Source of the DNA: Lysinibacillus sphaericus
Lineage (GTDB): Bacteria > Bacillota > Bacilli > Bacillales_A > Planococcaceae
DNA length: 64,000 nt
NCBI RefSeq assembly: GCF_002982115.1
Contig: NZ_CP019980.1
Location: 3,108,001-3,172,000 of the forward strand
Reading direction: 5' to 3'
Both the position numbers and the translations under genes were made by a program. The notes beneath the pieces were generated by a model. It was not told the origin of the DNA. It saw only the letters and a list, made by a program, of their open reading frames with translations, and ran no database searches. Each line of letters opens with the position of its first letter. Position 1 is the first letter of the stretch. This document shows, piece after piece, positions 35,706 through 44,407 of this stretch.

Positions 35706-35991
35706 TCCTTTTCACCTCCGTTCAAATTAGTTAGGTATAGCATACCATATTCCATATAATTTGGGAATGTTCAATTTCCACAACTGGAACAACCATCATT
35801 GCAAAATTCCACTATTTAGCAATGAAATAATCTAAATGTCACTAATTATATTTAATTTTGAAATATACAAATAGCGTAAGTAATTATATACTAGTAAAAA
35901 TACAATGTTTTCCTGAAATACATACAATTACAGCAAGTTACTTTGCAATACTTGCTGTCTATTTATGTGGACAAAAACGTGGAGGGAATCT

Positions 35992-37686
35992 ATGAAAAAT
36001 TTAACGATGCAAATGAAAATGAGCTTATTGATTGTAACAGTTATTTTATTTGTTTTAATTGCTGTTGGTATTGTCAATACAAGCGAAATGAAAACGACCA
36101 TTGAAGCAGAAAATAAAGCACGTCTTAGTCAAATCTATGATTTAAGTGTTTATAATTTAGATCAGGCATTACCTGGCGAATGGCATTTAAAAAATGGGGA
36201 GCTGTACAAAGGTGACGCTAAAATAGCAGAAGAAACTGCATTAATTGATAAATTAGGAGAATTATCCCACGCAGCTATTACTATTTTTGCTCAAGATACA
36301 CGAGTTAACACGAATATACAGGTTGATGGACAACGTGCGATTGGCACAACTGCCGATCCTAAAGTGACAGAAGCAGTGCTTACACAAGGAAGTCTTTACA
36401 AAGGAGCAGCTGATGTAGTTGGCAAACCTTATTTTACACAGTATGGACCCATTCAAAATGCGAATGGAGAAACGATAGGTATGATTTTCGCTGGTGTTCC
36501 CTCCTCTGAAATCAATGCTATCGAACAAAAAATGCTTCTTAAAATGGCGGTTGTTGCCATCATTGCAGCAATTATCGCTGTCATTGCTGGAACATTGCTT
36601 GTGCGTAATATTGTTAAGCCTTTAAAGCGTTTAAATAGGCAGTTGGAAACCATTTCAGCTGGCGAAGGCGATTTAACGCAACAGTTAGTTGTAACAACGA
36701 AAGATGAAATCGGAGATCTTGCTACATCCTTTAATGCAATGCTTGCAACACTCCGAAAAATGATGCAACAAGTTGATGAAACAGCCAATGAAGTCTCGGC
36801 ATCATCTGCTGAGCTTTCTGCAACAGCAGGCTCTACAACAAGAACAACGGAACAACTAACAGCCAATATGCAAGAATTAGCAAGCGGTGCAAGCACCCAA
36901 AAACAAAGCGCCAATGAAAATGCAGAAGCCATGCAGGATATTGCAGGCGGTATTCAGCTTGTAACGGAAACAAATATGGAAGTTTCATCTCAAGCTTCAG
37001 AAGCATTTGATACGGCGAAACATGGCGAAAAAACCGCACATGCTATGCAAACTCAAATGCATGCTATGACGGAAGCCGTCTTACAAAGCGTCAATTCAAT
37101 CGTAGCATTGGATAAACACGCCAATACAATTGGAGACATTGTAGAGGTTATTCATGCTATAGCCGATCAAACAAACTTACTTGCTTTAAATGCATCTATA
37201 GAAGCTGCACGTGCTGGAGAACATGGCAAAGGCTTTGCTGTTGTAGCAGAGGAAGTTCGTAAATTAGCCGAGCAATCTAAAACATCTGCCGCTCAAATTA
37301 CCGAGACTATTCATACAATGCAACAATTAGCAAAAGAAGCAAGCGACTATATGCAACAAAGTGAAAAAGAAGCCGCTTCAAGTGTAGAAATAGTGCGTAC
37401 AACAAATAGCGCATTTGAGAACATTACAACAAAAGTAGCGGTAGTCACACATAAAATTCAGGAAGTTTCGGGTATTGCAGAGGAGCTATATGCACGTATT
37501 GAACAAGCCAATGCCTCTACCCAAATCATGGCTGAAATTGCGGTTGATGCACGCGAACAATCAAAAGTCGTGACCCAAATTGCCGAGACAAATCTTTACT
37601 CTATGGAAGACATTAATAACGCAGCTACAACACTTACAAAAAATGCCGAAACACTTCAAAACTTAATTCATCAGTTTAAATATTGA
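35992..37686 (+). CDS. methyl-accepting chemotaxis protein with sCache sensor
   Basis: Transmembrane chemoreceptor of 564 residues. Membrane segment at about 10-28, extracellular single Cache domain (about 30-180, [24 protein letters not shown] is typical of the sCache_3 type), second membrane segment at about 183-204, HAMP (205-260), and the MCP signalling domain with tip [40 protein letters not shown] near residues 390-430. The ATG at 35992 follows GGAGGG. Ligand unknown; sCache_3 receptors often sense carboxylic acids. Confidence 0.92.
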   Translation: MKNLTMQMKMSLLIVTVILFVLIAVGIVNTSEMKTTIEAENKARLSQIYDLSVYNLDQALPGEWHLKNGELYKGDAKIAEETALIDKLGELSHAAITIFAQDTRVNTNIQVDGQRAIGTTADPKVTEAVLTQGSLYKGAADVVGKPYFTQYGPIQNANGETIGMIFAGVPSSEINAIEQKMLLKMAVVAIIAAIIAVIAGTLLVRNIVKPLKRLNRQLETISAGEGDLTQQLVVTTKDEIGDLATSFNAMLATLRKMMQQVDETANEVSASSAELSATAGSTTRTTEQLTANMQELASGASTQKQSANENAEAMQDIAGGIQLVTETNMEVSSQASEAFDTAKHGEKTAHAMQTQMHAMTEAVLQSVNSIVALDKHANTIGDIVEVIHAIADQTNLLALNASIEAARAGEHGKGFAVVAEEVRKLAEQSKTSAAQITETIHTMQQLAKEASDYMQQSEKEAASSVEIVRTTNSAFENITTKVAVVTHKIQEVSGIAEELYARIEQANASTQIMAEIAVDAREQSKVVTQIAETNLYSMEDINNAATTLTKNAETLQNLIHQFKY

Positions 37687-37690
37687 GGCC

Positions 37691-37731
37691 AAAAGATTGT
37701 TCATCGCGGGAACGCATGGACAATCTTTTTT
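37691..37731. terminator. terminator between convergent genes
   Basis: AAAGATTGT-CAT and ATG-ACAATCTTT (one mismatch) around a short loop, then TTTTTTA on the plus strand. Confidence 0.8.
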
Positions 37732-37736
37732 ATTCT

Positions 37737-38771
37737 CTAATCATGAACTTTCACCTTTTTGACAAACACCTTTACCAATGGGACAAGAAAGACAGATACT
37801 ATCAATACCCTAAATAGCTGAAAAGCGGTCACAATAGTTACATTTGCATGTACAGAAGCGGCTATAATGCCCATTTGATCGAGTCCTCCTGGTACAATAC
37901 TTAAAAATCCTGTACGGAAATCAAGGCTATACAAATGTTTCATCACAAAAGATAAAACATAAGCAGCACCGATAAAAAGACTTGCTGACGCAAAAGCATA
38001 AAATACATGCTTCTTTGATAAATGTAAATCTTCCTTTTTCAATAAAAGACCAATATAAATACCGATTACTAGCTGTGCTATATGCAGCAATGATAATGGC
38101 ATCTTTGGCACAGCAACTTCTGCTATATTCAACCCCATTAATAAAAATACCGGTCCTAACATATAGCCCGTTGGAATTTTTACCTTTTGAGCAAGCCACC
38201 CGGCTAAGCCGCAAATAAGTAGTAAAGTTAGCAACTGCCAAGAAAAGACTCCATCTACCGTGACAAGATTTTCACCAGTGCCTGTCACCATTAATGGCAC
38301 AAAGCCAACGATTAAAAGGACTCGCAATACCTGATAAAACGTAATGACAGCCATATTCATATTGCCTTGCTCCTCGGCAAATGCAATAATTTGTGTCATG
38401 CCTCCTGGTACACAACATGTGAGCGCAGTGGAAAAATCTAAATCCGTACGCCTTGCAACTAAAAAACTGATGGCAAAAAATAAAATAGTAAAAATTATAT
38501 TTAGCACAATTATACTGCCTAAAAACTGTTGAATATCCTGAATGGCTTCTTTAGTAAAAGCAAATCCAATGGAGTAGCCCGCCACGACTAATCCAATATT
38601 GCGGAAATAACGATGCCATCGCAACTGTATGTTTGTAAATAACTGCACGCAAAGTACAGCGGCAATAGCCCCTAACAACCACGGCATCGGAATATGTAAA
38701 AGTTGAAATAAAAGCGCTCCTAACAACCCTATACATAGTGTTAGGAACATCTGCTTATAAAATGTAAACAT
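37737..38771 (-). CDS. AbrB-family (ammonia monooxygenase-like) membrane protein
   Basis: Putative transporter of 344 residues with about ten membrane segments arranged as two repeats. The duplicate motif TALTCCVPGGMTQIIAFA in the first half and GFLSIVPGGLDQMGIIAAS in the second is the AbrB/AbgT-duplication signature. The substrate is unknown. ATG at 38771 is preceded by GAGGGG at 9 nt; a TTG three codons upstream lies inside that spacing. Single gene. Confidence 0.82.
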   Translation of the reverse strand: MFTFYKQMFLTLCIGLLGALLFQLLHIPMPWLLGAIAAVLCVQLFTNIQLRWHRYFRNIGLVVAGYSIGFAFTKEAIQDIQQFLGSIIVLNIIFTILFFAISFLVARRTDLDFSTALTCCVPGGMTQIIAFAEEQGNMNMAVITFYQVLRVLLIVGFVPLMVTGTGENLVTVDGVFSWQLLTLLLICGLAGWLAQKVKIPTGYMLGPVFLLMGLNIAEVAVPKMPLSLLHIAQLVIGIYIGLLLKKEDLHLSKKHVFYAFASASLFIGAAYVLSFVMKHLYSLDFRTGFLSIVPGGLDQMGIIAASVHANVTIVTAFQLFRVLIVSVFLVPLVKVFVKKVKVHD

Positions 38772-39088
38772 TGCTAGCAACCCCTCAAGAATGAATAGTT
38801 CTATTATGACGTGAACATCCCCAATTTACTACTCATGCCTTTTACTCAACGTGCCTGTCACCAAAACAATTTTGAATATTCAAAAAATATAAATGCAATG
38901 GAAATAATTAATGTTAGTTGCCGTTATTGTATAAAACAAACCTGTTAGTCATTAATTTTTACCACTTGTTAAACATTTAGCCTTCGTTAAAAATTTCTAT
39001 GCTACATTAATATTAAGCTGATTCAGTACATAAATGCCTTTTTCTTTTACGGGAGATGAGGTAATACGATTACCAAAGGAGGCCTCCA
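38772..39088. other. intergenic region, inverted copy of the dispersed motif
   Basis: 317 bp between divergent genes. At 38851-38873 lies GTGCCTGTCACCAAAACAATTTT, an inverted, diverged copy of the 24-bp motif found at 4345, 42994 and 55457. No small gene was seen. Confidence 0.5.
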
Positions 39089-39538
39089 ATGAAAATTCAT
39101 TTAACCATTAATAGTGCGCTAGAAGAAACAGAGATTCATATACATGCCAAAGAATACAACGAACATATTGAAAAATTAATGAAGCAATTACAAGCAGTCC
39201 AAACAACCATGCTTGATGGCTATTTACAACAGGAAATTCATCTAATCAAAATCACAGATATTTATTCGGTTTATGCTGAAGGGGCAAAAGTTTTTTTGCA
39301 GACAGAGGAGCAAGAATTTGAGTCCAAACGCAAGTTATATGAGCTAGAAGCCCAATTAGCAAAAGACTTTGCAAGAGTTAGCAAATCGACGCTCGTCAAT
39401 ATCAATAAAATTTCATCTATTCAAATGGGTAAAATTGGCGCAACAGAGTTACTGCTTGAAAATGATGTATCCATTCATGTTAGCCGAAAATATTTAAAAG
39501 AATTAAAACGCCAATTAGGTATAGGGAGGGAATTATAA
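39089..39538 (+). CDS. LytTR-domain DNA-binding regulator
   Basis: Transcription regulator of 149 residues. The C-terminal LytTR domain (about 45-149) shows IHLIKITDIYSVYAEGAKVFLQT and FARVSKSTLVNINKISSI, the usual two-part signature. There is no receiver domain, so it is not a normal response regulator. AAAGGAGG lies 7-8 nt before the ATG. It is the first gene of a four-gene set with a DUF3021 membrane protein and an ABC transporter, a known Firmicute arrangement in which LytTR regulates the operon. Confidence 0.9.
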   Translation: MKIHLTINSALEETEIHIHAKEYNEHIEKLMKQLQAVQTTMLDGYLQQEIHLIKITDIYSVYAEGAKVFLQTEEQEFESKRKLYELEAQLAKDFARVSKSTLVNINKISSIQMGKIGATELLLENDVSIHVSRKYLKELKRQLGIGREL

Positions 39539-39539
39539 T

Positions 39540-39944
39540 ATGAAAATATTACGCATGATGATAATTGGACTACTGATTTCCCTAAGCTCATCCTACATTT
39601 TAGTAACAATAAGTGTTATGTCGAATCATTCAACAATAGTAGGAGCAGAACTTTTCGAACAAATAATCATAGCCGCCATACTTGGCGTTGTAATAGGTTC
39701 ACTATCCCTCATCTTTGAAATAGAACGTTTAGCATTTTCTATTCAGCTCATTGCACATTTTATTGCTGTGACATGTTGCGTAATGATTGCTGGTAATTTT
39801 GGGCATTGGTTTGAGCACTCGAGCATACTGTATGTGCTTGTAGCGGAAATTATCATTTACTCCATCGTATGGTGCATTTTATATGTACTGCAAAAAAACG
39901 ATATTGAAGAAATCAATAATCAAATCCAAAAAAGAAAGGAATAG
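39540..39944 (+). CDS. DUF3021 membrane protein
   Basis: Membrane protein of 134 residues with four predicted helices and a charged C-terminal tail (NQIQKRKE). It is the DUF3021 partner usually found directly after a standalone LytTR regulator; the pair may form a sensor-regulator unit in which the membrane protein holds or signals to LytTR. The ATG at 39540 is two bases after the LytTR stop, with GGAGGG inside the upstream gene. Confidence 0.85.
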   Translation: MKILRMMIIGLLISLSSSYILVTISVMSNHSTIVGAELFEQIIIAAILGVVIGSLSLIFEIERLAFSIQLIAHFIAVTCCVMIAGNFGHWFEHSSILYVLVAEIIIYSIVWCILYVLQKNDIEEINNQIQKRKE

Positions 39945-39950
39945 ACGAAT

Positions 39951-40904
39951 ATGACATTTGCCATTCAAGTTGACCACTTACAAAAGCACTATGGCGAGCA
40001 TTTAGCTGTAAAAGGAATTTCTTTCAAGGTGGAGCAGGGCTCCCTCTTTGCATTTTTAGGTGCTAATGGCGCCGGTAAATCGACGACCATCGAAATTTTA
40101 TGTACACTACTACAAAAATCTAGTGGTACCGTTACGATTAACGGTTATACACTTGATGATAAATCACATAATGCAAAAATACGCAAATCTATCGGCGTTG
40201 TTTTTCAGCAAAGCCTCCTAGATGACCGATTAACCGTTCGAGAAAATATCCTGCACCGTGGCAAAACATATGGCTTATCGAAAGCACAGCTGACAAAAAA
40301 TTATCAATTCGTCTCAACCTATTTACATTTAGATGATATTGAACTGCAAAAATACGGGACATTATCAGGCGGCCAAAAAAGACGCGCGGATATCGCTCGG
40401 GCACTTATTCATCGGCCACAAATTTTATTTTTAGACGAGCCTACAACTGGTCTCGACCCCCAAACACGCCAATTTGTTTGGCAAGCAATCAAACAACTTC
40501 AGGCTGAAACAAATATGACCGTATTTTTAACTACGCACTATATGGAAGAAGCTGCCGTGGCGCATCAGGTGATTGTCTTAAAACAAGGTCGTATTGTCGC
40601 TGAAGGAACCCCTGATGCCTTAAAAACAAAATATGCCTACGACCAGATGGCACTTGTATTTCATGATCGTTCATTAGGGCTGAAGTGGCTTAAGGAAAAT
40701 ACCTTACCGTACACAGAAAAGCTAGGCATTTTCTATGTTCGAGTTAGCTCTACACTGACAGCACTTACACTTTTAAAAAGTGCCGAGCCCCTATTAGCCT
40801 CTTTTGAAGTTATGAAGGGCACGATGGATGATGTCTTTCTTCATATCATGGCACAAGGAGATGGTACAAATGGAAGCAATGATAAGCTTAATACAGCGCA
40901 ATAG
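39951..40904 (+). CDS. ABC transporter ATP-binding protein
   Basis: ATPase of 317 residues for an ABC-2 type exporter. Walker A GANGAGKST (about 38-46), signature LSGGQKRRADIARAL, Walker B ILFLDEPTTGLD, and a C-terminal regulatory region of about 90 residues, as in DrrA/CcmA-like drug or lantibiotic exporters. It overlaps the permease gene by 35 bp and lies 6 bp after the DUF3021 gene. The substrate is unknown. Confidence 0.92.
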   Translation: MTFAIQVDHLQKHYGEHLAVKGISFKVEQGSLFAFLGANGAGKSTTIEILCTLLQKSSGTVTINGYTLDDKSHNAKIRKSIGVVFQQSLLDDRLTVRENILHRGKTYGLSKAQLTKNYQFVSTYLHLDDIELQKYGTLSGGQKRRADIARALIHRPQILFLDEPTTGLDPQTRQFVWQAIKQLQAETNMTVFLTTHYMEEAAVAHQVIVLKQGRIVAEGTPDALKTKYAYDQMALVFHDRSLGLKWLKENTLPYTEKLGIFYVRVSSTLTALTLLKSAEPLLASFEVMKGTMDDVFLHIMAQGDGTNGSNDKLNTAQ

Positions 40905-41745
40905 TAAAGTTTTTAGAAGAGATAAAACCCAAGTCTTTTTCTCTCTGCTTTCCGTCATTATTGTGATTGTTCTTTACGCGATTTTTCTCCAAAAAATGCA
41001 GGTGGATGCGATTGAGCAAGTAACAGAGGCTACTCCTGAGTTGATTACAATGGTCAATGAATGGCTTGTTGCTGGTCTATTATCAATGATGGCGGTTACG
41101 ACAACTTTAGGTGCATTTGCCATTGCGGTGCGCGATATGGAGTCAAAAGCAACTGCAGATTTTCTCACAGCTCCTATTTCTCGTGCAACGATTCACATGA
41201 GCTATGTATTGAACGCTTTTATTATCGGTTGTCTGTTCTCCTTCGTAGCGCTAATAGGCTGTGAGATTTTCATTGTATCAACTGGCGGAGAGCTACTTAG
41301 TTTTAGCGCCTTCATCAACGTGATTGGCATACTTTTATTATCCGTATTCCTTGCGAGCGTATTTAATATGTTTCTTGTATTATTTGTTAGCACGCAAAAT
41401 GCCTTTTCTACATTAAGTACAATCGTTGGTACAGTACTCGGTTTTTTATGTGGTGTTTATGTCCCTGTTGGCGTCCTCCCTAGCTTTGCTCAACAACTAA
41501 TCATGTATTTTCCAATTAGTCATACTACATTACTATTGCGAAATGCCTTTATGGAAAGCTCGATTGCGAAAGTTTTTGATGGCGTTCCGACGGAGCATGT
41601 GGAAAGCTATAAGCTGAATTATGGTATTACTTATGAGCTAAATGGCCATGCTGTTAGCCTAACTACAAGTTATATAATTATTTTAATAACTATTGTTCTC
41701 CTTGCTCTATTATCAATTATTATTTTCAAAAAGAAAAATCACTAG
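40870..41745 (+). CDS. ABC-2 type permease
   Basis: Membrane component of 291 residues with six predicted helices and a first loop after helix 1, as in ABC-2 exporters. GVYVPVGVLPSFAQQLIMYFPISH is the typical ABC-2 block before the last helices. The start is the ATG at 40870, with AAGGAG 9 nt upstream inside the ATPase gene, hence coupled translation. Last gene of the LytTR operon. Confidence 0.88.
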   Translation: MEAMISLIQRNSKVFRRDKTQVFFSLLSVIIVIVLYAIFLQKMQVDAIEQVTEATPELITMVNEWLVAGLLSMMAVTTTLGAFAIAVRDMESKATADFLTAPISRATIHMSYVLNAFIIGCLFSFVALIGCEIFIVSTGGELLSFSAFINVIGILLLSVFLASVFNMFLVLFVSTQNAFSTLSTIVGTVLGFLCGVYVPVGVLPSFAQQLIMYFPISHTTLLLRNAFMESSIAKVFDGVPTEHVESYKLNYGITYELNGHAVSLTTSYIIILITIVLLALLSIIIFKKKNH

Positions 41746-41757
41746 GTTTCATTTAAG

Positions 41758-41792
41758 ATACACATCGGCGATAAATGCGGTGTGTATTTTTT
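41758..41792 (+). terminator. terminator of the LytTR-ABC operon
   Basis: ACACATCGGC and GCGGTGTGT pair imperfectly around GATAAAT, followed by ATTTTTT. Confidence 0.6.
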
Positions 41793-41802
41793 ATTGCTTT
41801 TT

Positions 41803-41860
41803 AACAAACGTTTTGTTATTTTAAATATAAATAAGCAAACAAAAATTAAATACGTTTGTT
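41803..41860 (+). promoter_or_regulatory. inverted repeat upstream of the DUF2087 gene
   Basis: AACAAACG (41803-41810) and CGTTTGTT (41853-41860) are exact inverted copies 42 bp apart. The left one is also part of the smaller near-palindrome AACAAACGTTTTGTT. They could be operators of the downstream regulator; this is inference. Confidence 0.35.
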
Positions 41861-41878
41861 TTTTAAAGGAGGTTCCAT

Positions 41879-42634
41879 ATGGATCTAAACCAATTATTTT
41901 GGCAGGCTTCTATCGAGGACATTAAACAAGGCTACACAGATGAAGATACACACTACACTTGCCTTCTTTGTGGAGAGAAAATTGAAAAAGGGATTATATA
42001 TCCACATGAAAATGTCCTGTATGAAGCAAAAAAATTTATGCAACATCATATTTCGGCTGCACACCAATCTGTTTTTCACTACTTAAATGGATTAAATAAA
42101 AAAATGACAGGCTTAACGGACCATCAAAGTCACATTTTGCGTTTATTTTACGAAGGTAAAACCGATCAGGCCATTAAAGAAGAGCTTGCCATTGGCAGTG
42201 CCACAACGATTCGTCACCACCGTTTTGCCTTAAAAGAAAAAGAACGTCAGGCTAAAACATTTCTTGCCATGATGGAACTATTAAAAGAACAAGGTCAAAA
42301 GGAAGAACCTTTTGTCCCTATTCACAAAACAGCTACGATGGTGGATGATCGCTATAACATCACCTTGGCCGAAGAACAACAGCTACTGGCTAAATACTTC
42401 CCTCATGGCATTGGGCAGGAGCTTGTCCGCTTTCCAAAACGAGAAAAACATAAAATTGTTGTGCTCCGTGCCATTACAAAGCTTCTTGATGAGTCAACAC
42501 ACTATACAGAAAAGGAACTTAATGCAATTATCCAGCCGATGTATGAGGATTATGTACAAATTCGTCGCTATTTAATTCAATATGGATTTATGGATCGTCA
42601 GGATGATGGTAGTGCATATTGGGTAAAAAAATAA
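41879..42634 (+). CDS. DUF2087 domain regulator with zinc-binding N-terminus
   Basis: Protein of 251 residues, likely a transcription regulator. The N-terminus holds CLLCG and a later HH...H group (about residues 30-62), suggesting zinc. Residues about 75-120 look like a LuxR-type helix-turn-helix (LTDHQSHILRLFYEGKTDQAIKEELAIGSATTIRHH). The C-terminal DUF2087 domain (about 180-250) shows FPKREKHKIVVL and IRRYLIQYGFMDRQDDGSAYW. AAAGGAGG precedes the ATG. The GIY-YIG gene follows after 16 bp. Confidence 0.85.
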   Translation: MDLNQLFWQASIEDIKQGYTDEDTHYTCLLCGEKIEKGIIYPHENVLYEAKKFMQHHISAAHQSVFHYLNGLNKKMTGLTDHQSHILRLFYEGKTDQAIKEELAIGSATTIRHHRFALKEKERQAKTFLAMMELLKEQGQKEEPFVPIHKTATMVDDRYNITLAEEQQLLAKYFPHGIGQELVRFPKREKHKIVVLRAITKLLDESTHYTEKELNAIIQPMYEDYVQIRRYLIQYGFMDRQDDGSAYWVKK

Positions 42635-42650
42635 GAAAGTAGGGTTATGA

Positions 42651-42995
42651 ATGGACCACAAAAAAGAATTAAAAGAACTTTATAAAGAAATGAAAATTGA
42701 AGCAGGCGTTTTTACCATGACGAACAAACAAAATGGCAAAGTGTTTGTTGGTAGCTTCAATAACTTAAAGCGCCTAAATGGCTTTCAGTTTATGCTAAAG
42801 ACAAATACGTATACAAATAAAGCGTTACAAGCAGATTACAATACATTTGGTACGGATGCCTTTCAGCTCGAAGTAGTGGAGTATTTGAAGCAGAAAGAAG
42901 AGGGATTTTTTGATGCCAAAAAAGAACTCGAAAAGCTTGAACAAAAATGGCTTGAAGAGCTACAACCTTATGGTGAACAAGGCTATAACTCTTGA
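42651..42995 (+). CDS. GIY-YIG nuclease family protein
   Basis: Small protein of 114 residues with a GIY-YIG-like fold: GVFTMTNKQNGKVFVGSFNNLKRL takes the place of GIY...YIG, with altered core residues (V for I/Y and VG for IG). The conserved arginine region appears as NLKRLNGFQF and the glutamate in KLEQKWLEELQPYGEQGYNS. Catalytic activity is uncertain. It pairs with the DUF2087 regulator, an arrangement also seen in other bacilli, and both may act on nucleic acid. Confidence 0.75.
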   Translation: MDHKKELKELYKEMKIEAGVFTMTNKQNGKVFVGSFNNLKRLNGFQFMLKTNTYTNKALQADYNTFGTDAFQLEVVEYLKQKEEGFFDAKKELEKLEQKWLEELQPYGEQGYNS

Positions 42996-43017
42996 GAATT
43001 GTTTGCGTGACTGGCAC
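42994..43017 (+). repeat. dispersed 24-bp motif, copy 2
   Basis: Differs from copy 1 (4345-4368) at a single base. It fills the whole gap between the convergent GIY-YIG and YjbR genes, touching both stop codons. Confidence 0.65.
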
Positions 43018-43374
43018 TCAAATGCCTATTTCCTGTTGTGCTTTTTTTGTTAGCTTTTCGAATACGAGCTCGTAGGAATGCTGAATTAAATGTTCAAGTA
43101 ACTCGTTCGGTATATTGGCATCTAAATAAATAGAATTCCAGTGTGTTTTGTTCATATAGTACCCTGGAATAATGCCTTCATAGGATTCTCTTAATTCTTC
43201 TGCACGACTAGGTGCACATTTTAACGTAATAATCGGCTTTCTCGTTGCATCCCCGCCCATCATGGCAAACATTTTGCCACCGATATGATAGCGATCAGCC
43301 TGCCATTCGTCCTTGTAATCATGCGTTGTGCCACGAAGTTTTAAACAATACGAATGAATGCTATCTTTTTGCAT
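43018..43374 (-). CDS. MmcQ/YjbR family protein
   Basis: Protein of 118 residues with the double-wing YjbR fold: PGTTHDYKDEW-type opening (LRGTTHDYKDEWQADRYHIGGKMFAMMG) and the KTHWNSIYLD block that marks the family. Members are thought to bind DNA but the role is not known. Start at 43374 is set by AAAGGAG 5 nt upstream; seven upstream codons lack one. Single gene. Confidence 0.85.
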   Translation of the reverse strand: MQKDSIHSYCLKLRGTTHDYKDEWQADRYHIGGKMFAMMGGDATRKPIITLKCAPSRAEELRESYEGIIPGYYMNKTHWNSIYLDANIPNELLEHLIQHSYELVFEKLTKKAQQEIGI

Positions 43375-43400
43375 ATTTACTCCTTTCTTCAACAAAAATT

Positions 43401-43446
43401 TAAAAACACACGTTCGATTATATTATAATCAATTACGTGTGTTTTT
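43401..43446 (-). terminator. yitT-type gene terminator
   Basis: AAAAACACACGT and ACGTGTGTTTTT enclose a second palindrome (GATTATATTATAATC). It begins 35 bp after the stop of the YitT gene and ends just before the YjbR gene's ribosome binding site. Confidence 0.75.
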
Positions 43447-43481
43447 AAAATACATTTTTTGCAAATGATTGAACTTTCCTA

Positions 43482-44297
43482 TCATTTGGAACCGCGGTCA
43501 AACATACCAATCACTTCTGTTGTTTGCAAAATATTCACAAACGCTTTTGCATCTGCTTCTTTTATTAGGCTTTTCACTTCAGCAAGCTGATAACGTGTAA
43601 TGACGGTAATCAGCACTTTTCGCCCTTCTCCTGAATAGCCACCTTTCGCATCCATCATCGTAATCCCTCGATGCAGCCTAGCTAACAGTTGTTGTTTCAC
43701 ATCTTCACCGTTGCTAGTAATAATCATTAGCGTCAGTTTAATATTACTCGTATGGATGGTATCAACAACTTTTCCAGTGGCATATATCGAAACGAGCGTC
43801 AGCAAAGCGGCATCCCAACTAAAAACAAAACCTGAAATCGCTACTACGACCCCGTTCATAGCTGAAATAAGTACCCCCAGTGGAAAATCCCTTTTGCGAC
43901 TCAACAACATCGCAATAATATCAAAGCCACCTGAGGAGCCAGATGCGCGAAAAATCAAACCTACACAAAGGCCCACAATAACCCCACCAAATAAGGAAGC
44001 TAAAATCGGTTCCTGTGTTGCCTTATAAATCGGAATAATTAACAAGGCGATAGACATCACCGCAACTGAAAGAATTGTATAAGCAATAAAACGTTTCCCT
44101 AACTTCATTACACCTAATATAAGCAAGGGCAAGTTTAATAAAAGATTTAACACACCTGTATTCAACGGCGTTACGATGCCAAGCATAATGGCAATCCCAC
44201 TTAATCCACCACTTAAAATCTCATGCGGTATTAATAAAAAATTATAAGCAAATGCCATTAAAATGGATGCAAGCGTTATAATAACAATATTGCGCAT
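43482..44297 (-). CDS. YitT family membrane protein
   Basis: Membrane protein of 271 residues, function unknown. Five to six helices (DUF161 region, about 1-185) with LLIPHEILSGGLSGIAIMLG and GSSGGFDIIAMLLSR motifs, then the soluble DUF2179 domain (about 190-271). The start is taken at 44297 with GGGGAG close upstream (3-4 nt spacing); an ATG five codons earlier lacks any ribosome binding site. Either is possible. Confidence 0.85.
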   Translation of the reverse strand: MRNIVIITLASILMAFAYNFLLIPHEILSGGLSGIAIMLGIVTPLNTGVLNLLLNLPLLILGVMKLGKRFIAYTILSVAVMSIALLIIPIYKATQEPILASLFGGVIVGLCVGLIFRASGSSGGFDIIAMLLSRKRDFPLGVLISAMNGVVVAISGFVFSWDAALLTLVSIYATGKVVDTIHTSNIKLTLMIITSNGEDVKQQLLARLHRGITMMDAKGGYSGEGRKVLITVITRYQLAEVKSLIKEADAKAFVNILQTTEVIGMFDRGSK

Positions 44298-44407
44298 AAA
44301 CTCCCCTACCATTCTAAAACGAACAAATTTTGATCAACTTATCGTTAGAATACCCAATTTATTCGTCTGAAAAACCTCGGCAATTGTGGATTATTAAACT
44401 TCCATCA

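Noticed and set aside
36453-36932. 159-residue ORF antisense to the chemoreceptor
   Set aside because: Low-complexity shadow of the MCP coding sequence; no ribosome binding site or family similarity.
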